DNA of 64,000 nucleotides from Sellimonas caecigallum (GCF_019754295.1 NZ_VIRV01000011.1:1-64000); one strand, 5' to 3'; shown: positions 53,414 through 62,926, counted from the first letter of the stretch. A program made the numbers and translations. The notes: generated by a model from the letters alone, not told the origin.

Positions 53414-53463
53414 TTATCTTTTTGCTTTATAGGAGAGTCCAGAGAACTTTTCTGCACAAGAAA

Positions 53464-53484
53464 GAAGTTTCCTATGACATAAAA
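53464..53484. repeat. Repeat copy 2 of a 21-nt element
   Basis: The 21 nt beginning GAAGTTTCCTATGACAT are identical to 56756-56776, where they form one arm of a long palindrome. Both copies directly abut a terminator stem. Confidence 0.65.
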
Positions 53485-53514
53485 CATCCCTGCCGGACGA
53501 TCTTCCAGCAGGGA
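53481..53514 (-). terminator. Terminator of the tyrS-ZIP operon
   Basis: TCCCTGCTGGA pairs with TCCGGCAGGGA (one mismatch) around AGATCG, followed by TGTTTTA, 30 nt after the ZIP gene stop. Confidence 0.75.
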
Positions 53515-53543
53515 CATTCCCTTTACGCGCTTATTTCTTTTTC

Positions 53544-54299
53544 TTAATGTGCATGCATGAACATCATGCCCAGCAAAATGCCAAGAACCGTGAAGAATGC
53601 CGGCATCTTCCCCCTGTAGAGGGCATTGGCTTCCGGAAGGATCTCCCCAAAATTCACGTAGAGCATGGCGCCGGATGCAAAACTCAGGCTGATCGCAAGT
53701 CCCATCTGCCCCATATCTCCGATCCAGTATCCGAGAAGACCGCCCACGATGATGGCTGCTCCGCTCAAGGCTGTGAGAAGAACTGCCTTCCCTTTTTTCA
53801 TCCCTGCTGCGAGAAGAGGCGCACAGATGGCCATCCCTTCCGGTACATTGTGGATACCGATGAAGATCGCAAGTGTGAGCGCCGGACTTCCCCAAAGTGT
53901 TTCGTGGGTTACTGAAGATGCTCCGATGGTCATCCCTACCGGAATGTTATGACACGCCACGGCAAACATCATTGCCACACCTGCCATCATCATCTTCCTG
54001 CTCATCCGGTTTCTGGCCTGCTCAGCCTTCTTGTCCATCACTCTCTCCAACAGATATACCGTCAGAAAGCCGATGATCACAAATAAAGCGATTCCTTCTT
54101 TTGCCATCCCGGTCTCCAGCGCATCGTGGAACAAATCCAGACAGACGATACTGATCATCGTCCCGGAAGCAAAGCTTAAGAGAAGGCTCATAGCCTTGTC
54201 GGATCCCTTTCGCACTGTCGTACTGATGGCCGCTCCGATTCCGGTTCCTCCGATTCCGGACAATGCTGTCAACACAATAATCGTAATAAGCAGATTCAT
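53544..54299 (-). CDS. ZIP family metal transporter
   Basis: 251 residues, about eight helices. Metal-site helices are recognisable: AVACHNIPVGMTIGAS and IGIHNVPEGMAICAPL (HN-P-G and HNVPEG motifs), and the last helix begins ASGAMLYVNFGEILPEA. It probably imports zinc or another divalent ion. It begins 1 nt from the tyrS stop and should be co-transcribed with it under the T-box; a functional link is not evident. Confidence 0.9.
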   Translation of the reverse strand: MNLLITIIVLTALSGIGGTGIGAAISTTVRKGSDKAMSLLLSFASGTMISIVCLDLFHDALETGMAKEGIALFVIIGFLTVYLLERVMDKKAEQARNRMSRKMMMAGVAMMFAVACHNIPVGMTIGASSVTHETLWGSPALTLAIFIGIHNVPEGMAICAPLLAAGMKKGKAVLLTALSGAAIIVGGLLGYWIGDMGQMGLAISLSFASGAMLYVNFGEILPEANALYRGKMPAFFTVLGILLGMMFMHAH

Positions 54300-54300
54300 A

Positions 54301-55521
54301 CTATTTCACCACGATCTTTCGGAAGTTCTTCTTCCCACGTTTCAATACAAAATCTTTTTCGAAATCTTCCTTAGTGTAAGATGTATAGGTGTCTGTCACT
54401 TTCTCTCCATTTACAGTCGCTCCGCCTTGCTGCACGGCACGTCTCGCCTCGGATTTGGACGGCACGAGTCCGCTCTTAAATAGAATGGTAAGAATGTCGA
54501 TTTTCCCATCTGTGAAATCTTCTTCAGCAAGTTCATATGTCGGCATATCTGCCGCGTTTCCGCTTGTAAACAGTGCTCTTGCGCTGTCCTGCGCTTTTCT
54601 TGCTTCCTCTTCTCCGTGTACCAGCTTCGTAAGTTCAAATGCGAGAATCTCTTTTGCCTGATTAAGCTGGCTTCCTTCCCATTTATCCATGGCGTCGATC
54701 TCCTCCAGCGGAAGGAATGTCAGCATACGGATACATTTCAGCACGTCCGCATCTGCAATGTTTCTCCAGTACTGGTAGAATTCAAACGGAGACGTTTTCT
54801 CCGGATCAAGCCACACAGCTCCGGACTGTGTCTTTCCCATCTTCTTTCCTTCGGAATTCAGAAGGAGAGTGATCGTCATGGCACATGCGTTCTTTCCTAA
54901 TTTTCGGCGGATCAGCTCGGTACCGCCAAGCATATTGGACCACTGATCGTCTCCGCCGAACTGCATGTTGCATCCGTATTTCTGGAATAACATGTAAAAA
55001 TCGTAGCTCTGCATGATCATGTAGTTAAATTCAAGGAAGCTGAGTCCCTTCTCCATCCTCTGTTTGTAACACTCTGCACGGAGCATGTTATTGACGCTGA
55101 AATGCGGTCCCACTTCTCTTAAGAAATCTACATAGTTGAGATCTAAAAGCCAATCCGCATTGTTGACCATCAGAGCTTTTCCCTCAGAAAAATCAATGAA
55201 TTTGCTCATTTGTTCTTTGAAACGGTCACAGTTGTGCTGGATCTGTTCCGGCGTCATCATGGAACGCATATCTGTCCGGCCGGACGGATCTCCGATATAG
55301 CCGGTTCCTCCGCCGATCAGGGCGATTGGTCTGTTTCCTGCCATCTGGAGACGTTTCATCAGGCAAAGCGCCATGAAATGCCCCACGTGAAGGCTGTCTG
55401 CGGTTGGGTCAAATCCGATGTAAAATGTAGCTTTTCCATTGTTGATCAGTTCTCTGATCTCTTCTTCGTCCGTAACCTGTGCGATCAGGCCGCGGGCTTT
55501 CAATTCTTCGTAAATCTGCAT
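54301..55521 (-). CDS. tyrS: Tyrosine--tRNA ligase
   Basis: 406 residues from ATG 55521, 7 nt after GAGGAGAG; a longer frame to 55581 enters the preceding gene. The class I motifs are HVGH in [11 protein letters not shown] and the KMSKS variant [21 protein letters not shown] lies in the tyrosine site. The C-terminal S4-like RNA-binding domain (~340-406) is present. It charges tRNA-Tyr, and the leader upstream is a tyrosine T-box. Confidence 0.97.
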   Translation of the reverse strand: MQIYEELKARGLIAQVTDEEEIRELINNGKATFYIGFDPTADSLHVGHFMALCLMKRLQMAGNRPIALIGGGTGYIGDPSGRTDMRSMMTPEQIQHNCDRFKEQMSKFIDFSEGKALMVNNADWLLDLNYVDFLREVGPHFSVNNMLRAECYKQRMEKGLSFLEFNYMIMQSYDFYMLFQKYGCNMQFGGDDQWSNMLGGTELIRRKLGKNACAMTITLLLNSEGKKMGKTQSGAVWLDPEKTSPFEFYQYWRNIADADVLKCIRMLTFLPLEEIDAMDKWEGSQLNQAKEILAFELTKLVHGEEEARKAQDSARALFTSGNAADMPTYELAEEDFTDGKIDILTILFKSGLVPSKSEARRAVQQGGATVNGEKVTDTYTSYTKEDFEKDFVLKRGKKNFRKIVVK

Positions 55522-55543
55522 CTTTCTCTCCTCTTCTTTCTCT

Positions 55544-56617
55544 TTATTTTTTCTTCTGCTTTTTGTAGTTTCCTTCGACAAAACGGCCTTCCTTTTCCAC
55601 TTTTTCTAAAAAGCGGCCGACTTCCCGTCTTGACTTCAGAACGATCAGCTTCGTGTCACTCAATGTTTCCATGTATCCATAGTAGTGCGCTTTGCTCCGC
55701 CTGTCAAAATTCCAGATCCTCTTAAGGAATGACGGATCGAACTTCTCCGGGCAGCCGGGATTCATGCTTTCCCTCGGTTTTCCGTAGTTTTTGATCACTC
55801 TTTTCAGAACGCTCAGAATACAAAACCACCTTTTGAAATCCAGATAGATGACCGTATCGCATTCATCCATGCGGTGTTCTACAGTCCTTGGAAAATTCCC
55901 GTCGATGATCCACTCCTCTTTCCGGATCTCTGCTTCTGCAAGCCGGTCAAACTCTTCAAAAGGCTTCCTCTTCCATCCTGCATCCCAGGAAAGCGCATCC
56001 AGATAGACGACTGGAAGGGACAGCTGTTTCCCAAGCTTGGCAGCCAATGTGGACTTTCCGCTTCCGCTGCATCCAAGAATGATGATTTTTCTGGATTCCG
56101 ACACCTTGCGGATCCCAAGAAATTTTATAAGTTTTGGAGCAAGTGTACGCATACGGCGATAGATAGGTGGGGCAATCTCTCCGCATCTTCCCATCTCAAG
56201 CATCTCCCGGAATGTGACCCATCTGGCATCTGTCGTCTCTCCCTTCTGAAGAACAATTTCTTCCAGAGGAACATCCTTTTTTACTATATAAAAATCAATG
56301 AACGCGTATTCTTCTTTTTGAGAATCCAGCATAGTCAGGTCATCTTGTGCCACTTTGATGCCAGTCTCCTCAAAAAGTTCTCGGACTGCTGCCTCCCTGC
56401 TGCTCTCTCCTGCCTGCAGAGCTCCTCCCGTATTCTCCCATGTCCCCGGATACTTCACTTTATTTCGGTCCCGGAGTGTCAGAAGGATCTGATTTTTAGA
56501 ATTGACGACACAGGCTACCACAACAATATGGTATTCTCCTTTTTTCACAGGCGCTGCCCTGCTCTCGGTCCTCCCAAGCGGTATTCTGTTCTCATCAAAT
56601 AAATCCCAAACTTCCAT
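55544..56617 (-). CDS. Nudix hydrolase fused to a P-loop kinase-like domain
   Basis: 357 residues. Residues 1-165 are a Nudix domain with a complete box at 65-87 (G65, E71, REL 79-81, EE 83-84, G86). Residues ~175-345 are a P-loop NTPase with Walker [10 protein letters not shown] (182-190), a [13 protein letters not shown] base-binding region and [15 protein letters not shown], resembling topology-modulation/adenylate-kinase-like proteins. Start ATG follows AAAGGT. It lies between the tyrosine T-box and tyrS, 22 nt before tyrS. The substrate of neither half is known; the fusion hints at coupled nucleotide hydrolysis and phosphorylation. Confidence 0.85.
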   Translation of the reverse strand: MEVWDLFDENRIPLGRTESRAAPVKKGEYHIVVVACVVNSKNQILLTLRDRNKVKYPGTWENTGGALQAGESSREAAVRELFEETGIKVAQDDLTMLDSQKEEYAFIDFYIVKKDVPLEEIVLQKGETTDARWVTFREMLEMGRCGEIAPPIYRRMRTLAPKLIKFLGIRKVSESRKIIILGCSGSGKSTLAAKLGKQLSLPVVYLDALSWDAGWKRKPFEEFDRLAEAEIRKEEWIIDGNFPRTVEHRMDECDTVIYLDFKRWFCILSVLKRVIKNYGKPRESMNPGCPEKFDPSFLKRIWNFDRRSKAHYYGYMETLSDTKLIVLKSRREVGRFLEKVEKEGRFVEGNYKKQKKK

Positions 56618-56649
56618 CTGTTTTACCTTTAGAATGTAGAATCAAGAAA

Positions 56650-56778
56650 GAAGCCTGCTTTTCAGGCTTCGCCGCCTGCGGCAAGTCGCTCCAGCGACAT
56701 CTTCCGCTTTGCCGCAGTTCGATCCTCGCGGAGCATTTTTTATGTCACAGGAAGGAAGTTTCCTATGACATAAAAAAG
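56650..56778. repeat. REP/MITE-like structured repeat
   Basis: A compact set of inverted repeats: AAGCCTGcttttCAGGCTT (around 56656-56674), TGCGGCAA...TTTGCCGCA enclosing GTCGCTccAGCGAC (56677-56717), then a near-perfect 18-bp palindrome (arms 56737-56754 and 56761-56778, one mismatch) starting TTTTTTATGTCA. It resembles intergenic repeat elements of Lachnospiraceae. It is inserted between the T-box terminator and the Nudix-kinase gene. Confidence 0.6.
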
Positions 56779-57059
56779 CCCCGTCCTTCATAAAGGACGA
56801 GGCAAAATCCCGTGGTACCACCTTTTTTCCCGGAACTGATCCGGCTCAGCAAAATCTCCGTCTGTCTCTCACAGATGGAAATCTCTCCGCACGGTAACGT
56901 GTGCGATCCCGTCACAGCCTACTTTCTTTTCGGTGTGAAGCTCCAAGATGTATTCACAGCAAACTTTTCGTGCACCTCTCATCAACCGGTTACTTTCTGT
57001 ATGAACCTGATCTGCTGTTACTTCTTCTCTTCATTGCTTTTCATATATTTTGATGCTTA
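56779..57059 (-). promoter_or_regulatory. T-box riboswitch, tyrosine specifier
   Basis: The leftward leader ends with the T-box core GGTGGTACCACGGG (56823-56810) and a terminator stem (GCCTCGTCCTT / AAGGACGGGGC, 56804-56779) followed by TTTTTT. In stem I the expected specifier position holds TAC (56952-56950, context GTGAATACATC), a tyrosine codon, which fits tyrS downstream. Uncharged tRNA-Tyr should stabilise the antiterminator and switch on the Nudix-kinase, tyrS and ZIP genes. Confidence 0.92.
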
Positions 57060-57065
57060 TCTATG

Positions 57066-57094
57066 ATAGTAGCGTATTCTTTTTTTATTGTCAA
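57066..57094 (-). promoter_or_regulatory. Promoter of the T-box operon
   Basis: TTGACA (57094-57089), 17-nt spacer, TACTAT (57071-57066). Confidence 0.7.
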
Positions 57095-57124
57095 CCCTGA
57101 TTTTTTTAGAAATTCAACTCAGGC

Positions 57125-57955
57125 TTATACTTCCTGAACAGACTCCCGGAGGGCTTCTGCCGTATCCTGCAGAAATGCTTTTGTCATGCTCTGATCCTGA
57201 TCAAGATAACAAGCATACAGGATATCCATCATAGCAAGCATTGGAAACTGCGGAGAGATCAGATCACCGTTGTCCAGATTATCAAGGCCGGGTACGAGAA
57301 TGATCTCATCACAAAATTCCCGAAATTCCGGGTTGTTCCTGGCAGTGACAAGCACACACTTTGCTTTTCTTTCATGTGCTTTTCTCAAAATGTAGCGGAC
57401 TTCTTTTGTCTCCCCTTTCATGCTCAGCCCGATAACCATGGAACGCTCGTCCTGAAAGACGGCACGCATTCGGATCATATCCCGCTCAATCAAGGAATTG
57501 ATATTCATTCCAATGCGCATAAAACGGAGTTCCGTCTCCCTTGCCACAATACCGGAACTTCCCACTCCGCACACAAAAATCCGTTCCGCCTTTCTCATCA
57601 TCCTGCTGATCCTTCGAAGCTTTGTCTCATCCGCCAGATTATATGTTTTGTTCAGCACCTCCTGATAGCAGTCCAGCACACGGGCCATACTCCCCTGAAC
57701 CGGTTTCTTCCTTCCGTCCTGAAATGTCTCTTCGTATTGATAGATAAATTCCCGATACCCTCTGTACCCGCATTTTTTTGCGAATCGGGACAGTGACGCT
57801 TCAGACACAAAAAGCCGCTCTGCCACTGCCTTGGCCGAAAAATCCACTCGCTTTTTATTTTTTATAAAAAAATCGGCTATCGTCTTTTCCATCGTTGTGA
57901 GATTCTCATAATTATACTCAATGACGGGGATGATCGATCTCGTATATTTTTCCAT
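57125..57955 (-). CDS. MurR/RpiR family transcriptional regulator
   Basis: 276 residues. An N-terminal HTH_6 domain (~1-77: TTMEKTIADFFIKN, AKAVAERLFVSEASLSRFAKKCG) is joined to a SIS sugar-phosphate-binding domain (~120-255: IFVCGVGSSGIVARETELRF, VIGLSMKGETKEV). Members sense phosphosugars. No sugar-use genes adjoin it, so its target is unknown; the divergent aminopeptidase gene is the only neighbour sharing its promoter region. Confidence 0.92.
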   Translation of the reverse strand: MEKYTRSIIPVIEYNYENLTTMEKTIADFFIKNKKRVDFSAKAVAERLFVSEASLSRFAKKCGYRGYREFIYQYEETFQDGRKKPVQGSMARVLDCYQEVLNKTYNLADETKLRRISRMMRKAERIFVCGVGSSGIVARETELRFMRIGMNINSLIERDMIRMRAVFQDERSMVIGLSMKGETKEVRYILRKAHERKAKCVLVTARNNPEFREFCDEIILVPGLDNLDNGDLISPQFPMLAMMDILYACYLDQDQSMTKAFLQDTAEALRESVQEV

Positions 57956-58025
57956 TTCTCCGTCTCCTTTTCTCTCTTACCAGATGCAGATACAAACATT
58001 CTGCCCTCCTGTAGATCTCAGAATA

Positions 58026-58089
58026 AGTATCTCATACAGAGAAATATTGTCAATACAGTATACTTGTTTTTCCAATTTTGTGTTATAAT
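58026..58089. promoter_or_regulatory. Divergent promoter region, rpiR-type gene and pepP
   Basis: Leftward TTGACA (58053-58048), 16-nt spacer, GATACT (58031-58026) serves the RpiR gene. Rightward a TATAAT (58084-58089) lies 57 nt before the aminopeptidase start; its -35 is poor (TTGT-like). Confidence 0.5.
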
Positions 58090-58146
58090 AGACGTGCTTG
58101 AATTGGTATTCAATTTTATTGCTGAAAATGAAGGAGGTTTTCAACC

Positions 58147-59934
58147 ATGAACGTACCAGAAAGAATTGCGAAATTACGCTCACTGATGGAAGAAAAAGGA
58201 ATTGACATTTATGTTGTTCCGACAGCAGATTTCCATCAGAGTGAATATGTTGGGGAACATTTCAAAGCAAGAAAATTCATCACAGGATTTTCCGGTTCTG
58301 CCGGAACCGCTGTGATTACAAAGACAGAGGCTCATCTTTGGACAGACGGCCGCTACTTTATCCAGGCAGCGAAACAACTTGCAGGATCAACAGTCAATCT
58401 GATGAAAATGGGCGAACCTGGCGTTCCGACTATCCTTGAGTACCTTTCCGACAAACTCCCGGAAAACGGTACACTTGGCTTCGACGGCCGCGTCGTATCC
58501 ATGGGCGAAGGACAGGACTATGGAGCGATCGCATCCGCAAAACACGGAAAGATCATCTATGACTATGATCTCATCGACGAAATCTGGACAGACCGTCCGG
58601 AACTTTCCACAGAGCCGGTATTTGCTCTGGATTTAAAATACACTGGAGAGAGCGTTGCATCCAAGCTTGGACGTATCCGTGAATCAATGAAAGAATGCGG
58701 CGCAACTGCCCATGTACTTACGACACTGGACGATATCTGCTGGACATTGAACATCCGCGGAAATGATATCGAATTCTTCCCGCTTGTTCTTTCCTACGCT
58801 GTCATCACAATGGACAAAATGGATCTTTATATCAATGAAGCAAAACTGAGCGATGAAATCAAAGCAGATCTCGCGAAAGATGGAGTGGTTCTTCATCCGT
58901 ACAACGATATCTATGAAGATATCAAGAAAATCAGCACAGATGAAGTCCTGCTCATCGACCCGGCAAGGCTGAATTATGCTCTCTACAACAACATCCCGGA
59001 AGGCGTTGCAAAAGTAGAAGAACGCAACCCGGAAATCCTTTTCAAAGCCATCAAAAATGAAGTAGAAATCGAAAACATCAAAAAGGCGCAGATCAAGGAC
59101 AGTATCGCCCACATCAAATTTATGAAATGGCTGAAGGAAAATGTCGGCAAGATCACGATTACAGAAATAAGTGCTTCCGAAAAACTTGACGAATTCCGTG
59201 CAGAACAGGGCAACTTTATCCGCCCAAGTTTTGAGCCGATCAGCTCATATGGCGAGCACGGGGCTATCGTCCACTATACATCCTCCCCTGAAACAGATGT
59301 GGAGGTAAAGGAGGGCAATTTCCTTCTTACCGATACAGGAGCAGGATTCTATGAAGGATCCACAGATGTGACTCGTACTTACGCATTTGGCGAAATTCCG
59401 CAGATCATGAAAGATCATTTTACTCTCGTAGCCATCAGCAACCTTTCTCTTGCAAATGCAAAATTCCTGAAGGGCTGCACTGGAATGACACTGGACATGC
59501 TTGCGAGAAAGCCATTCTGGGACAGAAATATGAACTTCAACCATGGAACCGGACATGGTGTCGGATATCTTCTGAACATCCACGAAGGTCCTGCAGGATT
59601 CCGCTGGCAGTACCGCGCAGGTGAGATCCAGCCATTTGAAAAAGGAATGATCATCACAGACGAGCCAGGCATCTACATTGAAGGAAGCCACGGCATCCGC
59701 CTGGAGAACGAACTTCTGACATGTGAAGGCGAAAAGAATGAATACGGACAGTTTATGTATTTTGAACCGATCACATTCATTCCGATGGATCTGGATGCCA
59801 TCAATCCGGATCTTATGACAGAAGTTGAAAAGAAGATGCTCAACGATTATCACAAAGCCGTTTACGAAAAAATTTCTCCGTATCTTGACAACGAAGAAAA
59901 AGAATGGCTCAGAACATACACAAGAGAAATCTAA
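58147..59934 (+). CDS. pepP: Xaa-Pro aminopeptidase (aminopeptidase P, M24B)
   Basis: 595 residues, the long three-domain form (two creatinase-like N-terminal domains, ~1-135 and ~150-300, then a catalytic pita-bread domain). Metal ligands: Asp in TDTGAGFYEGSTDVTRTY (two), His in NHGTGHGVGY, Glu in ITDEPGIY and GIRLENELL. It removes the N-terminal residue before proline in cytoplasmic peptides. GGAGG lies 7 nt before the ATG. It is unlike the shorter M24 enzyme at 29198. Confidence 0.95.
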   Translation: MNVPERIAKLRSLMEEKGIDIYVVPTADFHQSEYVGEHFKARKFITGFSGSAGTAVITKTEAHLWTDGRYFIQAAKQLAGSTVNLMKMGEPGVPTILEYLSDKLPENGTLGFDGRVVSMGEGQDYGAIASAKHGKIIYDYDLIDEIWTDRPELSTEPVFALDLKYTGESVASKLGRIRESMKECGATAHVLTTLDDICWTLNIRGNDIEFFPLVLSYAVITMDKMDLYINEAKLSDEIKADLAKDGVVLHPYNDIYEDIKKISTDEVLLIDPARLNYALYNNIPEGVAKVEERNPEILFKAIKNEVEIENIKKAQIKDSIAHIKFMKWLKENVGKITITEISASEKLDEFRAEQGNFIRPSFEPISSYGEHGAIVHYTSSPETDVEVKEGNFLLTDTGAGFYEGSTDVTRTYAFGEIPQIMKDHFTLVAISNLSLANAKFLKGCTGMTLDMLARKPFWDRNMNFNHGTGHGVGYLLNIHEGPAGFRWQYRAGEIQPFEKGMIITDEPGIYIEGSHGIRLENELLTCEGEKNEYGQFMYFEPITFIPMDLDAINPDLMTEVEKKMLNDYHKAVYEKISPYLDNEEKEWLRTYTREI

Positions 59935-59950
59935 AGTATTTTCTGCAAAA

Positions 59951-59990
59951 GAGCTCCCGGTATCCAATTGGAATCGGGAGCTATTTTTTT
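59951..59990 (+). terminator. Terminator of pepP
   Basis: AGCTCCCG (59952-59959) pairs with CGGGAGCT (59975-59982), followed by ATTTTTTT. Confidence 0.85.
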
Positions 59991-60072
59991 CAAACATTTA
60001 AACTGCCCTTAACATAATCTCTGCTTTTTCTATGTTATCATCTCTGTAATGAAAAAAAGTGAGGTGTTGGAT

Positions 60073-60183
60073 ATGAAAAAAGAAAGAAGAAGCCGAAAAC
60101 AGATCAAATATGACATCAAACTTCAGTATTATAAGATGGAAACATCTGTCAGCGAAAAAGCAGCAGAAATTTTCAGGCGTAAG
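60073..60183 (+). CDS. Small basic hypothetical protein (36 aa)
   Basis: 36 codons, MKKERRSRKQIKYD then KLQYYKMETSVSEKAAEIFRR, highly basic. GAGGTG lies 6 nt before the ATG and the frame is open and regular. I do not recognise it. It stands between the pepP terminator and the phospholipase-like gene, 50 nt upstream of the latter, so it may be the first gene of that transcript. Confidence 0.5.
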
Positions 60184-60233
60184 CCCTATTCCTCACTTCG
60201 TTAAGGCAGAATAATCATATCGGGAGGTTCTTT

Positions 60234-61112
60234 ATGCCTGCAATTTATGCACACTATATATTCGGGGAGAAGATGAAACGAGCATTCTCCCCTGAGATCA
60301 GGGCACTCATCCGCAAAAATCCTGATCTGTTTGAGATCGGTCTGCACGGACCGGACATTTTATTTTACTACAGAGCTCTCCAGAAAAACAAAGTCAATCA
60401 GACCGGATTTGGCATGCATTCTCAGCCGGCCGGCCGTTTCTTTGCACGTGCCGCCTCTGTGATCCGCAATACAGAAAATGAAAATGACAAAGATGCACGA
60501 ATTGCGTATATACTGGGCTTTTTATGCCATTTTGCGCTGGATCTTTCCTGCCACAGCTATGTCGAACAGAAAATTCGTGTCAGCCACGTATCCCACTCCC
60601 TGATCGAGTCAGAATTTGACCGCTATCTCCTCCTGAGAAACAGGAAAATCCCGCTTCATGCTGAAGTGACCGGACACCTGTTTGTCACACCGGAGTACGC
60701 GTCCCAGATTCACTCTTTCTTTCCTGCCCTCTCGGCGGAGGAGATCGAGTCATCCTTACACTCTATGATCTGGTACAATGACCTTTTGACGACGCCAAAT
60801 CCATTCAAGCGCACTGGAATTGCTCTTGTTCTTCGCATTTCCGGAAAGTATAAAAGCATGCGCGGTTTGATGATGAACAAAAAAGGAGATCCAAGATGCC
60901 GGGACAGCAACCTGCGTCTCCACAAACTGATGAACCACGCAATAGACATATGTCTGGATCTTACAGATAATTACGTCCGCTGCCTTTCCGCCCCTTCTTC
61001 TCTGGATCCGCTTTTTGACCGTACCTTTGGTCCTCGCCCTGGTTGGAAGGAAATTCCTGTATTATCTTATGAAAAGGAGAAGACTTATGAAATTCCAGAC
61101 GACTTCGCTTGA
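60234..61112 (+). CDS. Zinc-dependent phospholipase C family protein
   Basis: 292 residues. The first 190 match the Zn_dep_PLPC fold: PAIYAHYIFGEKM, ALIRKNPDLFEIGLHGPDILFYY, MHSQPAGRFFARA and GFLCHFALDLSCHSYVE, with the histidines and aspartates expected for zinc. No signal peptide is visible, so it is probably cytoplasmic and its phospholipase activity is unproven. GGGAGG precedes the ATG by 7 nt. Its end overlaps the next gene by 26 nt. Confidence 0.85.
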   Translation: MPAIYAHYIFGEKMKRAFSPEIRALIRKNPDLFEIGLHGPDILFYYRALQKNKVNQTGFGMHSQPAGRFFARAASVIRNTENENDKDARIAYILGFLCHFALDLSCHSYVEQKIRVSHVSHSLIESEFDRYLLLRNRKIPLHAEVTGHLFVTPEYASQIHSFFPALSAEEIESSLHSMIWYNDLLTTPNPFKRTGIALVLRISGKYKSMRGLMMNKKGDPRCRDSNLRLHKLMNHAIDICLDLTDNYVRCLSAPSSLDPLFDRTFGPRPGWKEIPVLSYEKEKTYEIPDDFA

Positions 61113-62322
61113 AAAGAAATGGATCCTGTATGATGTGGCCAACTCGGCATTTACCCTGCTTGTATCTACCATCATGCCGATCTACTTCAATTATCTGGCA
61201 GAACAGGCCTCCGTCTCTGAGGTCAACTATCTGGCCTTCTGGGGATATGCTACTTCTGCGGCCACCATCATCACTGCCGTGCTGGCTCCTATTCTTGGCA
61301 CTGCTTCGGATTTCAAAGGACGAAAACGGAAATTCTTTATGGCTGCCCTCCTCATCGGTGCGCTGGGATGCGTATTTCTCGGATTTACTGCATCCTGGGT
61401 ATGTTTCCTTTTCCTGTTTGTCCTTGCAAAATCTGCCTACTCGCTAAGTCTTGTCTTTTACGACTCAATGCTTGTAGATGTGACTACAGAAGATCGGATG
61501 GATGCCATCTCGGCAAAAGGATATGCCTGGGGTTATATCGGAAGCTGCATCCCTTTTATCTTGAGCCTCCTTCTCGTCTTGCTGTACGAAAAACTGGGGA
61601 TTACCATGAATACGGCCATGAGCATCGCCTTTCTATTGATCGCGCTCTGGTGGGTAATGCTGTCCATCCCGCTTTTAAAAAGCTATCAGCAGACCCACAG
61701 TGTACAGCGGGAAGCTCATTTTGCGTCCGCTTCCTTCGGGCGGCTTTGGCACCTGTTTAGGGAACTTGGGCAAAACAGGCAAGTTCTCTACTTTCTGATT
61801 GCCTTTTTCTTCTACATTGATGGCGTCTACACGATCATCGATATGGCGACCGCTTACGGAACTGCACTTGGACTTGATACTACCGGACTTTTACTTGCTC
61901 TTCTCACGACCCAGATCGTCGCTTTTCCGGCGGCTCTTCTTTTCGGGCGGCTGTGCAGCAAATACAAAAATGCATCTTTGATCAAAATCTGCATTTTTGC
62001 CTATTTCCTCATCGCCCTTTACGGAATCACACTGAAAGAACAGTACCAGTTCTGGATTCTGGCAGTCTGTGTCGGAATCTTCCAGGGTGCCATCCAGTCC
62101 ATGTCCCGCTCTTACTTTGCGAGAATCATACCGGCTGAGCGCTCCGGAGAATACTTTGGTATCTACGATATCTGCGGAAAAGGGGCATCATTTGCCGGGA
62201 CAACACTCGTCTCCCTCATCAGCCAGATCACAGGGCAGATGAACATAGGCGTCGGCTCTTTGGTCGTCCTCTTTCTCATAGGATTTCTATTCTTTCAAAA
62301 AACAGAAAGGAAAGGACAATAG
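61087..62322 (+). CDS. UMF1/Atg22-type MFS transporter
   Basis: 411 residues with about 12 helices. It opens EKKWILYDVANSAFTLLVSTIMPIYF, the hallmark of the UMF1 group, and has DFKGRKRKFF in the loop between helices 2 and 3. Substrates are unknown; the yeast relative Atg22 exports amino acids from the vacuole. ATG 61087 is chosen (AAAGGAG 7 nt upstream) over the in-frame ATG 61015, which would lie deep in the phospholipase-like gene. Confidence 0.88.
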   Translation: MKFQTTSLEKKWILYDVANSAFTLLVSTIMPIYFNYLAEQASVSEVNYLAFWGYATSAATIITAVLAPILGTASDFKGRKRKFFMAALLIGALGCVFLGFTASWVCFLFLFVLAKSAYSLSLVFYDSMLVDVTTEDRMDAISAKGYAWGYIGSCIPFILSLLLVLLYEKLGITMNTAMSIAFLLIALWWVMLSIPLLKSYQQTHSVQREAHFASASFGRLWHLFRELGQNRQVLYFLIAFFFYIDGVYTIIDMATAYGTALGLDTTGLLLALLTTQIVAFPAALLFGRLCSKYKNASLIKICIFAYFLIALYGITLKEQYQFWILAVCVGIFQGAIQSMSRSYFARIIPAERSGEYFGIYDICGKGASFAGTTLVSLISQITGQMNIGVGSLVVLFLIGFLFFQKTERKGQ

Positions 62323-62347
62323 CGCCTTTCCTTTTTTGTATTCTGCA

Positions 62348-62881
62348 TTACAGAGCAGTTCCTTTCTTCGGTACAAAAAGTCCCGACATGTCCGTCTTTT
62401 CCAGTGTCAGAAGCCTGATTTTCCGGTCAATCCCACCTGCATATCCGGTCAGGCTTCCATTTGTCCCTACCACTCTGTGGCACGGCACGATGATAGAAAT
62501 TGGATTATGACCGACCGCCCCTCCGACTGCCTGGGCGGACATCCTTGTTTGCCCCTGCTCTTTTGCAATTCTGCGGGCAATTTCCCCATAACTCATCGTC
62601 TCCCCGTACGGGATAGTAAGCAGGATTCTCCACACTGCCTTTCTGAATTCGGATCCTTCCAGCAAAAGGGGCGGTGTAAAATCCGGCTCTTTTCCCTGAA
62701 AATATATCGAAAGCCACCTTTTCGTCTCCTGAAAGACGGGCGTTTCCTTTTCTTCACGCTCTTTTGGAAGCCCGCTCTCAAAATATTTCTGTCCGTCAAA
62801 CCAAAGTCCAGTCAGTTCCTCCCTGGTTCCCGCCATCGTAATACCGCCAATCGGCGATTCCCATTTGGACATATATATCAT
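62348..62881 (-). CDS. ogt: Methylated-DNA--protein-cysteine methyltransferase
   Basis: 177 residues from ATG 62881, 7 nt after AAGGAG; ATG 62887 and 62917 are alternatives. The active site is VPCHRV; the DNA-binding segment is TRMSAQAVGGAVGHNPISII, with the arginine finger in RMSAQ. It removes alkyl groups from O6-guanine by transfer to its own cysteine. It converges on the MFS gene. Confidence 0.95.
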   Translation of the reverse strand: MIYMSKWESPIGGITMAGTREELTGLWFDGQKYFESGLPKEREEKETPVFQETKRWLSIYFQGKEPDFTPPLLLEGSEFRKAVWRILLTIPYGETMSYGEIARRIAKEQGQTRMSAQAVGGAVGHNPISIIVPCHRVVGTNGSLTGYAGGIDRKIRLLTLEKTDMSGLFVPKKGTAL

Positions 62882-62926
62882 AAACATTCTCCTTCCAAAG
62901 TTCCACAGACTTCCCAAAAGTATTTT

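Noticed and set aside
56677-56735. A tRNA-like GTTCGATCC sequence near 56718
   Set aside because: There is no acceptor stem, D-arm or anticodon arm at proper spacing; the region folds as nested hairpins of a repeat element instead.
58147-59934. Considering the RpiR regulator and pepP as one sugar-use module
   Set aside because: PepP has no sugar-related role and no other sugar gene is adjacent; shared position at a divergent promoter region is the only link.
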